Positions 1 through 7,634 of a stretch of 36,740 nucleotides of DNA are shown one piece after another. The notes beneath the pieces are model-generated. The model saw nothing but the letters and a program-made list of their open reading frames with translations, did no database searches and had not been told where the DNA came from. Numbering within the stretch: the first letter of the stretch is position 1; every line of letters begins with the position of its first letter. Both the position numbers and the translations under genes were made by a program. The stretch comes from Burkholderiales bacterium (GTDB lineage Bacteria; Pseudomonadota; Gammaproteobacteria; Burkholderiales; Burkholderiaceae_C), in the NCBI GenBank assembly GCA_028869095.1, contig JAGWTE010000003.1, forward strand, positions 1 through 36,740, given 5' to 3'.

Positions 1-477
1 GCCAGCCAGGACGCGCACCGTGCAGCCCGCGAGCTTGACTTGCGGGATGTCGGCGGCTGCCGTGTGCGAAAAGCTCGGTTCGGTTTCCTCCAACTCGCGC
101 GGCAAGGCCACCCACAACTGCAAACCATGCAGGGGGCGGGCCACATTGCGCAGGTCTTCTGGGGTGCGCTCTGAATGGACGATGCCACGCCCGGCCGTCA
201 TCCAGTTGATGGCGCCAGGTTCAATGCGTTGCACCGAGCCCAGGCTGTCGCGGTGCATCATCGCGCCTTCGAAAAGGTAGGTGACCGTGGCCAGCCCAAC
301 GTGCGGGTGAGGGCGGACATCGCTGTTGGCGCCTGGTTGTTGCACCAAGGGCCCAAAGTGGTCAAAGAAGATGAAGGGGCCGACCGATTGCCGGCGCGCC
401 GCTGGCAGCATTCGGCGCACCACAAAGCCACCGCCCAGGTCGCTGACGTGGCCGTTCAAGGTCATGGAGGTGGTCAT
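1..477 (-). CDS. Pirin family protein (partial, truncated by window start)
   Basis: Reverse-strand translation from ATG at 477 gives MTTSMTLNGHVSDLGGGFVVRRMLPA...VGPFIFFDHFGP...SDVRPHPHVGLATVTYLFEGAMMHRDSLGS, typical of pirin N-terminal cupins. Confidence 0.88.
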   Translation of the reverse strand, partial: MTTSMTLNGHVSDLGGGFVVRRMLPAARRQSVGPFIFFDHFGPLVQQPGANSDVRPHPHVGLATVTYLFEGAMMHRDSLGSVQRIEPGAINWMTAGRGIVHSERTPEDLRNVARPLHGLQLWVALPRELEETEPSFSHTAAADIPQVKLAGCTVRVLAG

Positions 478-552
478 GGTTTGTCTGCTCCCCAAGTGGC
501 TTGATCCTGTCACTGAATCCGTGCAGGATAGCCCGATAAAGGAGCGCATGCC

Positions 553-1110
553 ATGTCCACTAAAAATGTTGCCGTCGTTGTCGGAAGCCTTCGCAAAGAC
601 TCTCTCAATCGCAAGCTGGCACTGGTGATGCGCGAGATGGCTGCGCCTTCGCTGTCGCTCAATCTGGTTGAGATTGGCCACCTGCCGCTCTACAACCAGG
701 ACGATGACGAAGGGCCCCAGGTGCCTGAGGCTTGGACGACCTTTCGCCAGAGCATCAAGGCCAACGATGCCGTGCTGTTTGTGACGCCGGAATACAACCG
801 CTCGGTGCCCGCTGCGTTGAAGAACGCGATCGATGTGGGCTCTCGTCCTCATGGGCAAAGCGCGTGGGACAAGAAGCCCGCAGCCATCATCAGCGTCTCT
901 CCTGGGGCCATGGGTGGCTTTGGGGCGAACCACCATTTGCGCCAGTCGCTGGTGTTCCTCAACATGCCAACCTTGCAGCAGCCCGAGGCTTACCTGGGGC
1001 ATGCGGCGCAGCTGTTTGATGCCAGCGGCAAGCTGATCAACGACAGCACGCGCGAGTTTTTAAGCAAGTTTGCGCAGACCTTTGAAAGGTGGATTGCCAC
1101 CAACACCTGA
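553..1110 (+). CDS. NADPH-dependent FMN reductase (chromate/quinone reductase-like flavodoxin fold)
   Basis: ORF with GSLRKDSLNRKLA and FVTPEYNRSVPAALKNAIDVGSRP motifs; GGAG ribosome binding site at 541-544. Confidence 0.9.
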   Translation: MSTKNVAVVVGSLRKDSLNRKLALVMREMAAPSLSLNLVEIGHLPLYNQDDDEGPQVPEAWTTFRQSIKANDAVLFVTPEYNRSVPAALKNAIDVGSRPHGQSAWDKKPAAIISVSPGAMGGFGANHHLRQSLVFLNMPTLQQPEAYLGHAAQLFDASGKLINDSTREFLSKFAQTFERWIATNT

Positions 1111-1236
1111 CGGAGTGTGAACTCCTGCACGGAATGTTGGCCACGTGCGTGGGGCGTGTTTCGAACACCGGTAAACGCCCCGTTTTTCTGCGCTTGAAGT
1201 CGATCACTGGTCTCCTATCTTTGGGCTCGTCTCCGC

Positions 1237-1944
1237 TTGTCAAGGGTTGCCATGACAGGCGCCCGAGCCCCAAAGATGACCACTCATGCCCTCAGCTTTG
1301 CAGTACACGTTGCGACCTCCGAGTCCGATCTGATCGATGCCTGCCAAGTTCGCGAGAAAGCGTATGGCCATCATCTGGGGGATGCAGTCGCGAGTTTTTC
1401 AACGGTTGAAGCGGCCGATCGCGATCCGGAGACCGTGGTCCTGATCTGCCGGGACAAGCTCACTGGGGAAGCCATTGGCACCGCGCGCATCCAAAGCAAT
1501 GCCGCGCGTCCTTTGATGGTCGAGCGCAGCGTGATCCTGCCGCATCACATTGCCGCGCGCTCGCGGGCCGAGGTGACCCGTCTGGCTGTCTTGCCTGGTG
1601 CTGATGCGATGGCCAAGCTGTGTCTGATGAAAGCGATCTACCAGTACTGCGAAGCCGAAGGCATCGATTGGTTGGTGATCTGCGCACGCAGTGAGCCGCT
1701 GGCACGCAATTACCGCCGCCTGGGCTTCAAGGACTTTTTGGCGCCTGGCCACATGGTGCCCTTGGCTCATGCGGGGCACATTCCGCATCTGGTCTTCACG
1801 ATGGACATCGATGGCACGCGCAGCGAATGGCAGCGCGATGGTCACCGTTTGCAGTCGTTCATGTTTGAAACGACGCACCCGGACTTGCCGCGCTTTCAAC
1901 CGGCGCAACAGCGCTCGGCCTGGCGCCAACATCGGGTGGCGTGA
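1237..1944 (+). CDS. N-acyl amino acid synthase FeeM-like / GNAT-fold acyltransferase
   Basis: ORF with ...CQVREKAYGHHLG...TGEAIGTARIQSN...AEVTRLAVLPGADAMAKLCLMKAIYQYCEAEGIDWLVICARSEPLARNYRRLGF; resembles FeeM-type/autoinducer-synthase-like GNAT proteins. Start uncertain (possibly the internal ATG at 1276). Confidence 0.7.
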   Translation: MSRVAMTGARAPKMTTHALSFAVHVATSESDLIDACQVREKAYGHHLGDAVASFSTVEAADRDPETVVLICRDKLTGEAIGTARIQSNAARPLMVERSVILPHHIAARSRAEVTRLAVLPGADAMAKLCLMKAIYQYCEAEGIDWLVICARSEPLARNYRRLGFKDFLAPGHMVPLAHAGHIPHLVFTMDIDGTRSEWQRDGHRLQSFMFETTHPDLPRFQPAQQRSAWRQHRVA

Positions 1945-3799
1945 CGGCGCTGGAGGTCCAGCGCTGAAGCATCGCGGTCATCTCTTCGAGAGAGCAGGGC
2001 TTGGACAGAAAGTCGTCCATGCCGGCATCCAGACAGTCCTGTCGTTCGGCATCGCTGGCCGTGGCCGTCAAGGCGATGATGGGAATGTGGGTCAAGCCCA
2101 GCTTGGTTTCCTGTGCGCGGATCATCCGCGTGGCTTCGTAGCCATTCATCACGGGCATGTGGCAGTCCATCAGCACGATGTCGGGACGATTGGTCTCGCG
2201 TAGTGCGTGCCGAACCGCATCTCGACCATCTTTCACGCGCTCCGTATCGGTGCCAATGACATCCAGGTAATTGCTGGCCACCAAGGCGTTGACATCGTTG
2301 TCTTCCGCCATCAGCACCAGGCAGGGGCGAGTGGGGCTGGCCGAGGGTTGAGTTTGCGACCGGTTGGGCGTCAAGGTTCTGGCTTGATGGAGTGCGTGCT
2401 GTGGCGCATGGTTGGTGGTTTGGACACTGGGCAAGCGTGCCGTGAACACCATGGTGGAGCCCACGCCCTCTTGGCTGTCTGCCGTGATGTCGCCGCCCAT
2501 GGCTCGGGCGATGTCGCGTGCAATGGTCAGACCCAGGCCCACGCCTTCGGTCGAGCTGGCCGATGTGCCGGAGTCTGACTGCTGAAAGGCTTTGAAAATG
2601 TTGTCGATGTCCTGAGGTGCGATGCCGACGCCGGTGTCACGCACCTCTGCGCGGACCAGGCCACGCTCATCGTCGCGTTCAATGGTCAGCACAATGCCGC
2701 CGCATTGGGTGAATTTGATGGCGTTGCCCAGCAGGTTGTGCAAGACCTGTCGGAATCGAGCTGGGTCGCCCATGACCCAGCACTGGGCAGGCAGTTGATG
2801 GTGCACATCAAAAAACAGGCCTTTGTCTTCAGCCCGTACAGCGTAGACCCCGACCAGTTGCTCCACTTGGACGCGCAGGTCGTAGCGCTCATTGCGCAAA
2901 ATGAATTGCCCGGCTTCAATGCGAGAGATGTCCAGCAAGTCGTTGATGAGACCCAGCAGGTGGGTGCCTGACGATTGGATCAACTCGACCCGGCGAGCCA
3001 GCAAGGGCTCCTGCAGATCCATGTGCAGCAGGCGGGCCATGCCCAAAATGCCATGCAAGGGGGTGCGCAACTCATGGCTCATGTTGGCCAGGAACTGGGT
3101 TTTGACAGCGCTTTGTCGCATGGCAGTCTTGAGCGCTTCTTCTTTTTCTTTGGCCAAATCTTCCGCCTGAATGCGCAGCCGAATGGTTTCCCTCACCCGA
3201 CGCTCTGAACGAACCGCCGTGGCAACTTGCAGCCCCAGCAGCATCAACAGGCCCAGGCCACCTAATTGCCCCAAGGCTTCGCCTCTCATGAGCATGCCCA
3301 GGGCCGTGGGCGCGAGGATGGGGGTGGAATAGGCTGCGGTATACCGGGCGCTGGCTTGCAGGCCGAATGTGGCGACGCATGAGATGCAAGCCAGCGCCGC
3401 AATCACAAAAGAGGCCACGGGCCAGGGGGCGGAGATGGCGGTATACAAACCTGCCGCGCCCCAAATGGCGGCATCCACAATCAGCGCCGTCAGAGTCAGA
3501 TAGCCCCATCCGTGGTCTGTAGAGGGCGCCTGGCGGAACTGCCACCCTTGCATCCACCGGAACAAGGCAATGGCGAGCTTGGCAGCCAGCCAAGTGTCCA
3601 CCAGGGCAAAAGGAGCCACCACCCCTCGCAATGTCACGCCGAGGGCGAAGGCAAACGCGGTCGCGACAAACACCCCAAGGCGCGCATGCGACCAGATCAT
3701 GCGCAGCTGCTCGTCTGCAACGGCTTGATGGCCGCTCAGCGCTCCCCAGTTCATTGTTTGTCGAGATCGGTTCAGTAGGTTCTGCAGGGACTGAGCCAT
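1859..3799 (-). CDS. Hybrid sensor histidine kinase with C-terminal receiver domain
   Basis: Hydrophobic N-terminal region; H-box FLANMSHELRTPLHGILG; N box NLLGNAIKFT; G boxes DTGVGI, GVGLGLTIA; REC domain VLMAEDNDVNALVASNYL...VLMDCHMPVMNGYEATR...ALTATA...LSKP. Confidence 0.93.
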   Translation of the reverse strand: MAQSLQNLLNRSRQTMNWGALSGHQAVADEQLRMIWSHARLGVFVATAFAFALGVTLRGVVAPFALVDTWLAAKLAIALFRWMQGWQFRQAPSTDHGWGYLTLTALIVDAAIWGAAGLYTAISAPWPVASFVIAALACISCVATFGLQASARYTAAYSTPILAPTALGMLMRGEALGQLGGLGLLMLLGLQVATAVRSERRVRETIRLRIQAEDLAKEKEEALKTAMRQSAVKTQFLANMSHELRTPLHGILGMARLLHMDLQEPLLARRVELIQSSGTHLLGLINDLLDISRIEAGQFILRNERYDLRVQVEQLVGVYAVRAEDKGLFFDVHHQLPAQCWVMGDPARFRQVLHNLLGNAIKFTQCGGIVLTIERDDERGLVRAEVRDTGVGIAPQDIDNIFKAFQQSDSGTSASSTEGVGLGLTIARDIARAMGGDITADSQEGVGSTMVFTARLPSVQTTNHAPQHALHQARTLTPNRSQTQPSASPTRPCLVLMAEDNDVNALVASNYLDVIGTDTERVKDGRDAVRHALRETNRPDIVLMDCHMPVMNGYEATRMIRAQETKLGLTHIPIIALTATASDAERQDCLDAGMDDFLSKPCSLEEMTAMLQRWTSSAVTPPDVGARPSAVAPVESAASPGASFQT

Positions 3800-4060
3800 T
3801 ACTTGCAGTGTGCGTACTACCTAGATTGAGATACCGTACCCATTGAACTTGACACTCTGCGCCAAAAACTGCGCGAGGTCCAGCACCGAGCGTGCCTTGC
3901 TGTGCTTGAGGGGCCACATGACCGCCCCTGCGCCTGACCTCATGGCAAACGATGGCGCAGATCCCGCGATCTGCAATCCCTAACTTGTTGCCTCTGTTGT
4001 CATCCGTTTGAACGGCTGTCGCGTTGTAGGTGCATGTCCTTACCTGGATGTAGCAGGCTT

Positions 4061-4363
4061 ATGAACCGCCATACCGAACAACAGTTGTTGAATTTCTGCG
4101 TTGCCCAACATGGGCGCTTCAACCCAGATGCGTGGCGCAACCTCGAAGGCGTCGCCCCTGAGCAAAAAGCATGCGCCATGTTGTTGTTGGCCAATGCGCG
4201 TTGGTATGGCCGCTTGACTGAGTTGCGTGATCTGGTCAGCCAGTCCTTGCCAAATCAGGCAGGCCGACTCAGTGAGTTGTCTGCTCGTGCTGGCTTCAAT
4301 GGCGCGCTATTCGTTAAGCGTTTACAGGGCCTGTTGTGGTTGAGCACCGAGGCCAAGCGATAA
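4061..4363 (+). CDS. Hypothetical protein (small, no recognised domain)
   Basis: ORF 4034..4363; internal ATG at 4061 (MNRHTEQQLLNFCVAQHG...) is a more likely start than 4034. Confidence 0.5.
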   Translation: MNRHTEQQLLNFCVAQHGRFNPDAWRNLEGVAPEQKACAMLLLANARWYGRLTELRDLVSQSLPNQAGRLSELSARAGFNGALFVKRLQGLLWLSTEAKR

Positions 4364-4365
4364 GA

Positions 4366-4390
4366 GTTATCCCCGTCTCCTGTGGATAAC
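4366..4390. repeat. Dyad GTTATCC-N11-GGATAAC containing a DnaA-box match
   Basis: GTTATCC (4366-4372) and GGATAAC (4384-4390); TGTGGATAA at 4381-4389 is the reverse complement of TTATCCACA. Lies right after the 4061-4363 stop codon. Confidence 0.5.
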
Positions 4391-4439
4391 CTTGTTGGAA
4401 ACCGTGGGGGAAGTGTGGTCCCCCCAGGCAAAAGGCTTG

Positions 4440-4462
4440 TTGTGCTCTAAAATTGAGCACAA
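4440..4462. promoter_or_regulatory. Perfect dyad TTGTGCTC-N7-GAGCACAA, candidate operator or hairpin
   Basis: Direct reading: TTGTGCTC TAAAATT GAGCACAA, 8-bp perfect arms, AT-rich spacer, in the leader of the 4585 operon. Confidence 0.5.
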
Positions 4463-4584
4463 TCTACGCCATGCCGCCCAACCCGGCCGTTTGGACGACC
4501 GGGTCTTTCTATAGTGATGGTGTCCAAAACTATGGGTAAGCTTAGAAGCTTGGCTTTGGGCCTTGCCATGACCTTGAGGACACA

Positions 4585-5553
4585 TTGATCGATCGCCCCG
4601 TATTTTGGTTGACACTGCGTGCACTGGCCTTGAGCCTGCTGCTCGGCGTGTGGCCATTTGCTCGTGCGTCGGCCGACGACAGTCCGCGCAACATCGCGGT
4701 CATCTACCCTGACATTGGTGAGCCTTATCGCTCGGTGTTCTCCACCATCATCGATGGCATCGAGGATCAGACCAAAAGCCGCGTCACCCCGATTGCGGTC
4801 GGTGCCAATGCCAACCCACAGGACATCACAGGCGAATTGCGTCGTCGCGATGTGCGCGCGGTCATCGCCTTGGGCCGCAATGGCCTGAAGGTGGCTTCTT
4901 CTCTGGACCGGCAGTGGGGGGTGGTGGCCGGTGGCGTGTTGTCGGTTCCTGAATCACAGGCGCGCGATTTCTCCGTACACAGCCTGGCACCCGATCCGGC
5001 CCTGCTGTTGGCACGTTTGAAGGTCATCATGCCCGGCGCCAAACGGGTGATCGTGGTGTACGACCCCAAACAGAACGACTGGTTGATTCGCCTGGCTCAG
5101 GATGCCGCCAAAGCACAAGGCGTGGAGTTGGTGGCTTACGAGGCGCAAGACCTGAAGGCGGCAGTGCGTCAATACCGCGAAGCCATCCAGACAGCAGACC
5201 CCAAGAAAGATGTGCTGTGGCTGCCTCAGGATTCCACCACGGTTGACGAGAGCGTGGTGTTGCCCATGGTGCTGGAAGAGAGCTGGGCCCGTGGCCTGGC
5301 GGTGTTCTCCAGCAGCGTCAACCATGTCAAGCGCGGCGTGCTGTTCTCGCTGTATCCCGATAACGCCGAACTGGGGCGCGTGCTGGGCCGTGCGGCCTTG
5401 GTGTACGCCACCAACGGTGCCAGTGCGCCATTGCGCGGGGTGTCTCCCTTGAAAGAAGTATTGCTGGCCGTGAACACGCGGACAGCCAACCACCTGGGTC
5501 TGAATCTGGACGCCAGGCGGTTGAGATTTGACATGGTTTTTCCGGAGCCTTGA
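4585..5553 (+). CDS. ABC transporter substrate-binding protein-like periplasmic protein (PF04392-like)
   Basis: N-terminal signal-like segment (LTLRALALSLLLGVWPFARASA), then NIAVIYPDIGEPYRSVFSTIIDGIEDQTKSRV...GAKRVIVVYDPKQNDWLIRLAQDAAKAQGVELVAYEAQD...DVLWLPQDSTTVDE; apparent TTG start. Confidence 0.82.
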   Translation: MIDRPVFWLTLRALALSLLLGVWPFARASADDSPRNIAVIYPDIGEPYRSVFSTIIDGIEDQTKSRVTPIAVGANANPQDITGELRRRDVRAVIALGRNGLKVASSLDRQWGVVAGGVLSVPESQARDFSVHSLAPDPALLLARLKVIMPGAKRVIVVYDPKQNDWLIRLAQDAAKAQGVELVAYEAQDLKAAVRQYREAIQTADPKKDVLWLPQDSTTVDESVVLPMVLEESWARGLAVFSSSVNHVKRGVLFSLYPDNAELGRVLGRAALVYATNGASAPLRGVSPLKEVLLAVNTRTANHLGLNLDARRLRFDMVFPEP

Positions 5554-5558
5554 GAGAG

Positions 5559-7619
5559 ATGTTGGACCAAACTCAAAAAATGCTCCAGCGCCGACGCCGA
5601 GGCCTGCAAATGGGTCAGCAAATGACGTTTCGGCGGCAACTGAGCCTGGCGGTCGCCTTGGGCGTGCTCTGCCTGGCTTTGCTTTCCTCACTGACCAGTG
5701 CCTGGCAGGGCAATCAACAGATCTTTGACACCTTGAAGCAGCAAGGCTTGCGCGTGACCTCCAGCATGGCCGCGCAAAGCTCGCTGGCCTTGCTGGCTGG
5801 CGCACCAGAAAATGCCGCCAATGCCGTACAGGCTACCTTGTCCTTTCCTGATGTCTTGCGGGTCGAGCTCTGCAATGCCGACGGCGGTGTCCTGATGGCC
5901 CGTGGCACGGCTGGGGTGGAGGTGACGGGGTTGCCCATGCCGCGGCCTTTGCCTCATGAGGCTTTTTTAGAGCGCGAGACCGATGACACCTGGCAGTTCG
6001 TGGCCCCGGTGTGGACCAAGGCGGAGGCATCGCCCTTTGAAGTCGTGGCACCGAAAGAAACCTTTCTGGGCTACGTGCGCGTGGTGCACAGCAAAGCCAC
6101 CTTGCAGCGCATGGCCACGCACGTGTTCTTTGCCAACCTGCTGATCTCGTTCTTCTTTGCGACCGTGTTCTTGCTGGTGATTCGCTGGCTGGCGGTGCGT
6201 TTGACCCAGCCTTTGAAGGATCTGTCGGGCGTGATGGCGCGTGCCGAGCGCGGCGAGACCGACGTGCGTGCCGACGTCGAAGGCCCGCAAGACATCGCGG
6301 CCATGGCCCAGGCCTTCAACCGCATGATCTCGGCTCTGCAGGACCGCAGTGAAGAGTTGCAACGCCATCAGGAACACCTTGAAGACGTGGTGCGCGAGCG
6401 CACGGGTGAGTTGCGCGAGGCCAAGGATCGCGCCGAAGTGGCCAACCAGGCCAAGAGCACCTTCCTGGCCCGCATGAGCCACGAGTTGCGCACCCCCTTG
6501 AACGCCATCATGGGCTATGCGCAGTTGCTCAAAATCGGCGATGTGTTGACCGAGCGCCAGAATGTGGGGCTCAACACCATCTACAGCAGTGGCGAGCATT
6601 TGCTGCTTCTGATCAATGACATCCTGGACCTGTCCAGCATTGAGGCTGGCAAGTTCAAGCTGTTTGCAGCGCCGGTGTCATCTGTCGATTTTTTCAATGG
6701 CATTGCCGACATCATCCGGATCAAGTCGGAAGAAAAAGGCGTGCCGTTTCAGCTGCAGGTGTCAGCCGACGTGCCAGACACCCTGAAAGTGGACGAAAAG
6801 CGCTTGCGCCAGGTTTTGCTCAATTTGCTGAGCAACGCTGTCAAGTTCACGGCTCAGGGCCAGGTGCGTTTGAGCGTCACGGCCATGGGCAGCTCGCCGC
6901 GCCGAGGCCATCGCTTGCGCTTTGAGGTGCAAGACTCGGGTGTGGGCTTGGCCCCCGAAGACCAGGACCGCATTTTTGAGCCCTTCGAGCAGGCGGGCGA
7001 CAGCGCCAGCCGTTCAGCCGGCACAGGCCTGGGCTTGGCCATCACTCGGCAACTGGTGCGCATGATGGGGGGCGAGATCAAGCTGGAAAGTCAGTTGGGC
7101 AAGGGCAGCTTGTTCTGGTTTGATCTGTGGGTGGCCTCGACGGATACCGTGGCGGAAGCGCCCGAGCAGCCTGACGAATCCTTTGCCAAAGTGACCGGCT
7201 ACAGTGGGCCGCGTCGTCAGATTTTGGTGGTCGACGATGTGGCGGCCAATCGCGCCATGTTGAGCGATCTGCTGGGGCCGCTTGGCTTTGACATTCGCCA
7301 GGCTTGCGATGGCCTAGATGCCCTGGTGCAGGTGCGCAATGCCGAGCCGCATTTGATCTTGATGGATGTGGTCATGCCTGAAATGGACGGCTTGACGGCC
7401 ATCGAACACCTGCGACGGGACCAGGGGCCGACTCATCTGCCGGTGATTGCGTTGTCCGCCAATGCCTCTTTGGTGGACCGGGAAAAGGCCCTGGCTGCAG
7501 GCGCTGACGCGTTCCTGCCCAAACCGCTGGAGCATGATGCTCTGCTGACCCAGATCGGCCTGTGTCTGGGCTTGATCTGGGTGCGCGAAGAAGGTGGTGC
7601 CGACCATCGGTCGGCCTGA
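5559..7619 (+). CDS. Hybrid sensor histidine kinase: CHASE8-like periplasmic sensor, HAMP, HisKA, HATPase, REC
   Basis: TM + SMAAQSSLALLAGAPENAANAVQATLSFPDVLRVELCNADGGVLMARG (CHASE8-like), second TM, HAMP (LAVRLTQPLKDLSGVMARAERGE), FLARMSHELRTPLNAIMGYAQLL, NLLSNAVKFT, GTGLGLAIT, REC ILVVDDVAANRAML...LMDVVMPEMDG...FLPKP. ORF opens at a TTG at 5550 overlapping the upstream stop; ATG at 5559 chosen. Confidence 0.93.
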   Translation: MLDQTQKMLQRRRRGLQMGQQMTFRRQLSLAVALGVLCLALLSSLTSAWQGNQQIFDTLKQQGLRVTSSMAAQSSLALLAGAPENAANAVQATLSFPDVLRVELCNADGGVLMARGTAGVEVTGLPMPRPLPHEAFLERETDDTWQFVAPVWTKAEASPFEVVAPKETFLGYVRVVHSKATLQRMATHVFFANLLISFFFATVFLLVIRWLAVRLTQPLKDLSGVMARAERGETDVRADVEGPQDIAAMAQAFNRMISALQDRSEELQRHQEHLEDVVRERTGELREAKDRAEVANQAKSTFLARMSHELRTPLNAIMGYAQLLKIGDVLTERQNVGLNTIYSSGEHLLLLINDILDLSSIEAGKFKLFAAPVSSVDFFNGIADIIRIKSEEKGVPFQLQVSADVPDTLKVDEKRLRQVLLNLLSNAVKFTAQGQVRLSVTAMGSSPRRGHRLRFEVQDSGVGLAPEDQDRIFEPFEQAGDSASRSAGTGLGLAITRQLVRMMGGEIKLESQLGKGSLFWFDLWVASTDTVAEAPEQPDESFAKVTGYSGPRRQILVVDDVAANRAMLSDLLGPLGFDIRQACDGLDALVQVRNAEPHLILMDVVMPEMDGLTAIEHLRRDQGPTHLPVIALSANASLVDREKALAAGADAFLPKPLEHDALLTQIGLCLGLIWVREEGGADHRSA

Positions 7620-7634
7620 GTCACCGGGGGCTGT

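Noticed and set aside
504-529. ATCCTG-N14-CAGGAT dyad between pirin and the FMN reductase
   Set aside because: Arms only 6 bp with a long spacer; too weak to call an operator without conservation data.
3072-3917. 281-aa minus-strand ORF overlapping the hybrid kinase N-terminus in another frame
   Set aside because: Frame-shifted reading of the kinase gene; the 1859-3799 frame has all conserved boxes downstream.
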